A DNA stretch of 64,000 bases from JBBIRW01 sp037441565 (lineage in GTDB: Bacteria; Desulfobacterota; JBBIRW01): NCBI GenBank assembly GCA_037441565.1, contig JBBIRW010000002.1:248001-312000 (forward strand), given 5' to 3'. The notes beneath the pieces were generated by a model. It made no database searches, was not told the origin of the DNA, and worked only from the letters and a program-made list of their open reading frames with translations. The position numbers and the translations under genes are program-made. The stretch's first letter is position 1; every line of letters starts with the position of its first letter. Below, piece by piece: positions 59,842-64,000 of this stretch.

Positions 59842-61371
59842 ATGGAGGAAAGAAAACCTGACTACATAGTGGTAAGTGATTTTCATATGGGCGAGGGGCT
59901 TAACCTATCAACAGGAAAGTTTTCTCGCCTTGAGGACTTCTTCTTTGACGAAGAATTTTCAAACTTCCTTGACTATCTCATAAGGGAGAAGCAAAGAAAG
60001 GGGAGGCCCTGGTATCTCATCATAAATGGTGATCTATTCGACTTCCTTCAGATCATATCCCTTCCTGATGAAAAGGAAGCGTACGAGAGAGGTATAACAA
60101 TAACGAAAAATACAAGGAAATATGGTCTTGGAACAACCGTTCAGGAAACAAAATGGAAACTTGAAAGGATTATAGCTGGACATCCACTCTTCTTTAAAGC
60201 ACTTGTTAGATTTGTTCTTAACGGAAACATGGTGTTTATCACAAGAGGAAACCACGATGTTGAGCTATGTTATCAGGAAGTACAGGAACTATTTTTGAAC
60301 AAAATGAGGGAAATTTCAGGAAATACCGGTGAAGGTTCTTCAGCAATTGATCATAATATAGTTTTTCTCCCATGGTTCTATTACGAGAAGGGGCTTCTTT
60401 ATGTGGAACACGGAAACCAGTACGACAGAGCAAATTCATTCAGATACTTCCTTAACCCTCTCCTTCCCGAAAGATTCCTTGGAAAGAAGGAAAAGCAGAT
60501 AGATCTTCCTGTTGGCTCATTCTTTATAAGATATTTCCTCAATAAGGTGGAAAAGGTAAGTCCCATTGCAGACAAGATGAAGAATCCCGGCAGTTATGTC
60601 AATTGGGTGCTTAGAAACAGATTTTTTGAATCCTGGGATCTGCTGAAGAGTTATATCCCCTTCTTCCTCAGATCACTCAGGATGTACCAGGAATTTACAG
60701 AAGATGAGATGAAACACATAAGGGAGGAGCACTTAAGGATCCTTGAGAAGATCAGCATTCATACAGGACTTGGGGAAAAGATCTTCAGAATCGAATCATT
60801 AAAAGAGATTCCCATATCTAAAAACAAACTCAGACTTGCTTTACAGCTTATAAGAAATCCGCTCAAGAAGGCTACTGCATTTGTTATCTTCGTAATATCC
60901 GTTCTTTTTGGATGGGCTGTTTTCTTTACCCATATTACCTCACTAAACATCAGCACCCATTCAAAAGCGTTAATACTTGCCTTTATAAATCTCATGATAC
61001 TGATAGCTGCAATATCACTACTTGTATATTCATTCGGTAGAGGTGCAAGAAAGGGAAGTATACATTCTCTTTATTCACCTCAGGGAGACTATTTTCTGAG
61101 AAACAGGGTGAAAAGGATCGCTGACATAGTGGATGTAAAATACATAACGATGGGGCATACACATCAGGAAGATATCTGGAAGATTCCAGGAAAAGATGTA
61201 TGGTACTTCAACACAGGAACCTGGATTCCTGTATTCAGTGAGGAGGACAGGGCATTCAGGGATGAAAAGCAGTTTACCTTTCTAAAGATAGAAGATGGAA
61301 GGGCTGAGTTAATGAAATGGGATGACAAGAAGGGTAAACCCGTTAGGATAGTTGTCCTTGAAGATGAATAG
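59842..61371 (+). CDS. Membrane-embedded metallophosphoesterase
   Basis: The 509-residue calcineurin-like phosphoesterase has the metal motifs SDFH (12-15), NGDLFD (62-67), GNHD (136-139), EHGNQ (189-193) and GHTH (438-441). Between the last two is an insert of about 240 residues with two transmembrane helices (about 345-363 and 375-397), so the fold is split around a membrane hairpin. Relatives include UDP-2,3-diacylglucosamine hydrolases, but the insert is unusual. Start and transcription look leaderless. Substrate unknown. Confidence 0.85.
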   Translation: MEERKPDYIVVSDFHMGEGLNLSTGKFSRLEDFFFDEEFSNFLDYLIREKQRKGRPWYLIINGDLFDFLQIISLPDEKEAYERGITITKNTRKYGLGTTVQETKWKLERIIAGHPLFFKALVRFVLNGNMVFITRGNHDVELCYQEVQELFLNKMREISGNTGEGSSAIDHNIVFLPWFYYEKGLLYVEHGNQYDRANSFRYFLNPLLPERFLGKKEKQIDLPVGSFFIRYFLNKVEKVSPIADKMKNPGSYVNWVLRNRFFESWDLLKSYIPFFLRSLRMYQEFTEDEMKHIREEHLRILEKISIHTGLGEKIFRIESLKEIPISKNKLRLALQLIRNPLKKATAFVIFVISVLFGWAVFFTHITSLNISTHSKALILAFINLMILIAAISLLVYSFGRGARKGSIHSLYSPQGDYFLRNRVKRIADIVDVKYITMGHTHQEDIWKIPGKDVWYFNTGTWIPVFSEEDRAFRDEKQFTFLKIEDGRAELMKWDDKKGKPVRIVVLEDE

Positions 61372-61382
61372 GTGTAAAGGAT

Positions 61383-62957
61383 ATGGGATCTAACTTTGAA
61401 ACATCCCAGCTTATAAAAAAGGGCATTATCTTATCAATTGATCCCGGAAATCTTGAACAAATAGGTGAGGTGAAGGTATCAACTGAGGGTGATATAAAAA
61501 AAGCCGTAAAACTTTCAAGGGATGCCTTTCCATTATGGTCGCGGATGGAGCCTTCAGAGAGGGCAAAATATATTTCGAAGGCAGGAGAATATATAAGGGA
61601 TAAAAGCCATGAAATAGCAAGGCTCATTACAAGGGAGAATGGAAAGGTTCTCATCGAATCCTATATATCCGATATCATCCCTGTTCTTGAACTCATAGAT
61701 TTTTATACAGGTCCAGCGATGGAATATCTCTTAAGAGAACCTGTAAAGCTCGGAATATGGTCGTTGCCCTGGAGAAGGAGTCATATAGAATTTCGACCCC
61801 TTGGAATTGTTGCTGTAATCTCACCCTGGAATTATCCACTTTTTCTCCCTGCAAGAGATGTTATAGCTGCGCTTTTGGCAGGAAACTGTGTAATACTCAA
61901 GCCATCAGAAAATACACCTCTTGTTGCTGAAGAATTGAGAAATGCATTAACATATGCGGGAATTCCTGAAGGTGTTTTTTCCCTCATCCAGGGAGGTGGA
62001 GAAACAGGAGAATTGCTTGTGAAATCTGGTGTTGAAAAGATTTCATTCACAGGAAGTGTAGCAACAGGAAAACTTATTATGCAAAACGCATCATCATCGC
62101 TCACACCTCTTACACTTGAACTCGGAGGAAAAGATCCGATGATTGTCCTTGATGATGCGAATATAAATGGAGCGGTGCAGGCAGCCATATGGGGTGCATT
62201 CACAAACTCGGGACAGACATGTTCATCTGTTGAGAGGCTTTATGTGCACAGGAAGATCGCTAAAGAATTCATCGAAATGCTTGTTAAGGAAACTCAGACA
62301 CTCCGACAGGGATATGGTCTCGATGATGTTGACATTGGAGCGATAACAACAGAACAACAGATACTGAAGGTGGAGGAGAGCTTAAAGGATGCAGTTAATA
62401 AAGGCGCTGAGATAGTTTGCGGAGGAAGGAGAAATCCAGATCTTTTGGGCTATTACTTTTTACCAACAATTATTACGGGAGTAAATCACTCCATGAGAAT
62501 AATGAGAGAGGAGACCTTTGGCCCTGTACTACCTGTTATGTATTTTGATGATGATGAAGAGGCAGTAAGGCTTTCAAACGACTCCGAATATGCACTCACA
62601 GCAAGTATATTTACTGAAAATATAAGAAGGGGAAAAAGACTTGCTTCACTTATCAAAGCAGGCACGGCGATGATAAATGACAATGTCTTCACTGCTGCAA
62701 TTCCACAGGTGCCATGGGGAGGATCCAAGGGAAGTGGATTCGGAAGGGCAGGAAGCCGTTATGGACTCCTTGAATTTGTCGATATTGTCCACATCCATGT
62801 AAATCATACCCCTTCATTTAAAAACATCTGGTGGTATCCATATATCAGGGAAAAACAGGAATTCTTTAAAGCGATAGTTAGAAACAGGTATACAAGAGGT
62901 CTTTCAAAAATTGTAAGCTATCTTCAATTAATAAAAGGCTTTCTGAAATTCACATAA
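61383..62957 (+). CDS. Aldehyde dehydrogenase
   Basis: NAD(P)-dependent oxidation of an aldehyde to an acid. The 524-residue protein has the active-site cysteine C280 in NSGQTCSS, the general base E246 in LELGGK, SPWN with N150, FTGSVATG in the cofactor site and EETFGPVLPV. The C-terminal extension (about 480-524, aromatic and basic) is longer than in soluble family members and may associate with a membrane, as in fatty aldehyde dehydrogenases. It lies 11 bp after the phosphoesterase gene. Confidence 0.93.
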   Translation: MGSNFETSQLIKKGIILSIDPGNLEQIGEVKVSTEGDIKKAVKLSRDAFPLWSRMEPSERAKYISKAGEYIRDKSHEIARLITRENGKVLIESYISDIIPVLELIDFYTGPAMEYLLREPVKLGIWSLPWRRSHIEFRPLGIVAVISPWNYPLFLPARDVIAALLAGNCVILKPSENTPLVAEELRNALTYAGIPEGVFSLIQGGGETGELLVKSGVEKISFTGSVATGKLIMQNASSSLTPLTLELGGKDPMIVLDDANINGAVQAAIWGAFTNSGQTCSSVERLYVHRKIAKEFIEMLVKETQTLRQGYGLDDVDIGAITTEQQILKVEESLKDAVNKGAEIVCGGRRNPDLLGYYFLPTIITGVNHSMRIMREETFGPVLPVMYFDDDEEAVRLSNDSEYALTASIFTENIRRGKRLASLIKAGTAMINDNVFTAAIPQVPWGGSKGSGFGRAGSRYGLLEFVDIVHIHVNHTPSFKNIWWYPYIREKQEFFKAIVRNRYTRGLSKIVSYLQLIKGFLKFT

Positions 62958-62984
62958 AAACTAAAAATCTAATAGGAGTCAGAG

Positions 62985-63413
62985 ATGGAAGAAACAATTA
63001 AAAAATATGCAGAAAGGGTTGGATACAGTGAAGAAGAGACGAAAAAGTTCATTGAAAGCACACATTGCACAAGGCTTGTAAGCAGACTTGCTGATGCGGC
63101 ACCACTTTATTCCATAGTAGCAGAGGTTGTCCATTCAAAAAACTGCAGTTCCGAATACAGAGTTGGTGACAGATTCGTTATGGATGTTGCAGGAAATCTG
63201 ATAAGTAAGCTCTGCCCGAAAAGGATATGTGTTTATCTCGCCGGCCAGTTTCAGATTCCTGTTGCACTCATAAATGAGAGGTTCAGTGAGGGGCTCGAAC
63301 CCAATGCATTCCACTTCATGCACTATGTGCGCTGTCCAGATGTAGGAGTTCAATGTGCTGGATACGGTGAGGTAATGGCTGAAATAAAGGTTGTCCCGAG
63401 GGAAAAATCGTAA
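62985..63413 (+). CDS. TIGR04076-like conserved protein
   Basis: The 142-residue protein has YRVGDRFVMDVAGNLI and SKLCPKRICVYLAGQFQIP plus cysteines at CSSEY and RCPDVGVQCAGYG. This resembles the TIGR04076 family of small proteins of unknown function found near oxidoreductases and anaerobic metabolism genes. AGGAG precedes the ATG by six bases. It lies 27 bp after the aldehyde dehydrogenase gene and is probably co-transcribed. Confidence 0.7.
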   Translation: MEETIKKYAERVGYSEEETKKFIESTHCTRLVSRLADAAPLYSIVAEVVHSKNCSSEYRVGDRFVMDVAGNLISKLCPKRICVYLAGQFQIPVALINERFSEGLEPNAFHFMHYVRCPDVGVQCAGYGEVMAEIKVVPREKS

Positions 63414-63420
63414 AGGTTTA

Positions 63421-63449
63421 TTGAATCACACCCTTTTTCATCATATAAT
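63421..63449 (+). promoter_or_regulatory. Promoter of the aconitase gene
   Basis: TTGAAT (63421-63426), a 17-bp spacer and a perfect TATAAT (63444-63449). Transcription would start near 63456, about 23 nt before the GTG, with GAGGGGG in the leader. Confidence 0.75.
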
Positions 63450-63478
63450 TTTAATAGATGAATATTTGAGGGGGAAAT

Positions 63479-64000
63479 GTGGGAAAAGGTGTAACACAGA
63501 AGATCATCGAGTCGCACCTCGTATCGGGACACTTCAAACCTGGTGAACTGAACAAACTCAAGGTGGATCAGGTCCTCCTACAGGATGCAACAGGAACGAT
63601 GGCATGTATGGAATTCGAGATGCTTGGTGTGCCAAGGGTCAGGGTCGATTTCGCAATTGTGTATATCGATCACAATATGCTTCAGCTTGACTACCGTAAT
63701 CCTGAAGATCATATATTTCTTAAGGATTTTTCTGCAAAATACGGGATCTACTATTCACGACCTGGAAATGGCATATGCCATCAGGTTCATACTGAGAGAT
63801 TTGCAAAGCCAGGAGCTTTACTTATAGGTGCTGATTCACACACCACAACATCCGGGGCAGTTGGCTGTCTTGCAATAGGAGTTGGTGGTCTTGATGCGGC
63901 AATTGCAATGGCTGGATACCCATTTGAACTGGAAACACAGAAGATCGTAGGCGTTTATCTGACAGGTAAACTCCAGCCGTGGGTCTCATCCAAAGATATC
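63479..64000 (+). CDS. Aconitate hydratase, N-terminal part (cut by window end)
   Basis: The first 174 codons, starting GTG after GAGGGGG. The sequence GKGVTQKIIESHLVSG, LLQDATGTMACMEFE, YIDHNMLQ, FSAKYGIYYSRPGNGICHQVH and GADSHTTTSGAVGCLAIGVGG fits the aconitase superfamily, closest in pattern to the single-chain aconitate hydratases of about 640 residues found in many anaerobes rather than LeuC. It isomerises citrate to isocitrate with a [4Fe-4S] cluster; the cluster cysteines lie beyond the window. Confidence 0.85.
   Translation, partial: MGKGVTQKIIESHLVSGHFKPGELNKLKVDQVLLQDATGTMACMEFEMLGVPRVRVDFAIVYIDHNMLQLDYRNPEDHIFLKDFSAKYGIYYSRPGNGICHQVHTERFAKPGALLIGADSHTTTSGAVGCLAIGVGGLDAAIAMAGYPFELETQKIVGVYLTGKLQPWVSSKDI

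Noticed and set aside
1..64000. CRISPR array, toxin-antitoxin pair or phage defence island
   Set aside because: No regularly spaced repeat series, cas gene, small paired toxin/antitoxin genes, integrase or transposase was seen; gene content is chromosomal housekeeping and metabolism.

Overview
The window looks like a compact chromosomal segment of a Gram-negative bacterium. MurE carries the DNPR motif of meso-diaminopimelate-adding enzymes, Mpl is present, and several proteins have lipobox signal peptides. Arginine is written mostly AGA/AGG and isoleucine often ATA, and base composition is moderate, a pattern common in thermophilic or deep-branching lineages. I cannot place it to phylum: the gene content would fit Nitrospirota or Desulfobacterota-like groups, but that is inference only. 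I see no CRISPR array, insertion sequence, prophage or integrase.

Layout. 1-14618 (minus strand): an almost uninterrupted division and cell-wall (dcw) operon, mraZ-rsmH-ftsL-ftsI-murE-murF-mraY-murD-ftsW-murG-murC-murB-ddl-ftsQ (ftsQ runs off the left edge). It is driven from a promoter with four GTGG MraZ boxes at exact 10-bp steps. 14716-16843: gamma-carbonic anhydrase, RNase P RNA, RNase HI and a zinc-ribbon coiled-coil protein, all minus strand. 16957-21039: a CAT-anticodon tRNA and the macromolecular-synthesis operon rpsU-yqeY-dnaG-rpoD with a clear sigma-70 promoter. 21055-25377: radical SAM protein, MutS2 and a solitary AAA+ ATPase. 25510-27204 (plus): HflX, apparently with an AUA start codon. 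27125-31644 (minus): OppD and a heterodimeric ABC exporter with one degenerate ATP site. 31702-32496 (plus): inositol-monophosphatase-family enzyme.

32444-40194 (minus): an eight-gene operon combining TtcA-like thiolase, Mpl, a beta-lactamase-fold hydrolase, LD-carboxypeptidase, two NAD-binding SDR proteins, a metallopeptidase-like lipoprotein and a phosphodiesterase; part of it is a murein-recycling set. 40343-40744 (plus): small DUF3568-like lipoprotein. 40730-47501 (minus): TPR lipoprotein, LolB-like lipoprotein, OppA-OppB-OppC, a small winged-helix-like protein and a Nudix hydrolase. 47625-49022 (plus): TldD. 49031-51829 (minus): DsbC-like protein with a CXXCH motif, cold-shock protein, dCTP deaminase and RmuC. 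51951-52889 (plus): SDR epimerase.

52894-56436 is the most distinctive regulatory locus. A sulfite/nitrite reductase with complete cysteine sets in both halves, fused to a C-terminal TusA-like domain, is divergent from a SARP/BTAD-type regulator and a second, free-standing TusA. The intergenic region has a perfect 21-bp palindrome and 11-bp-spaced direct repeats. 56414-62957 groups a membrane protein, a CrtC/lipocalin-like protein and a GMC oxidoreductase (minus) against a membrane-embedded metallophosphoesterase and an aldehyde dehydrogenase (plus). They share a palindromic divergent promoter and may form an alcohol-to-aldehyde-to-acid oxidation module. A TIGR04076-like protein and the start of an aconitase close the window.

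Architecture is very tight: all six convergent gene pairs abut or overlap, many operon neighbours overlap by 4 bp, and several genes appear leaderless or start with TTG or AUA.
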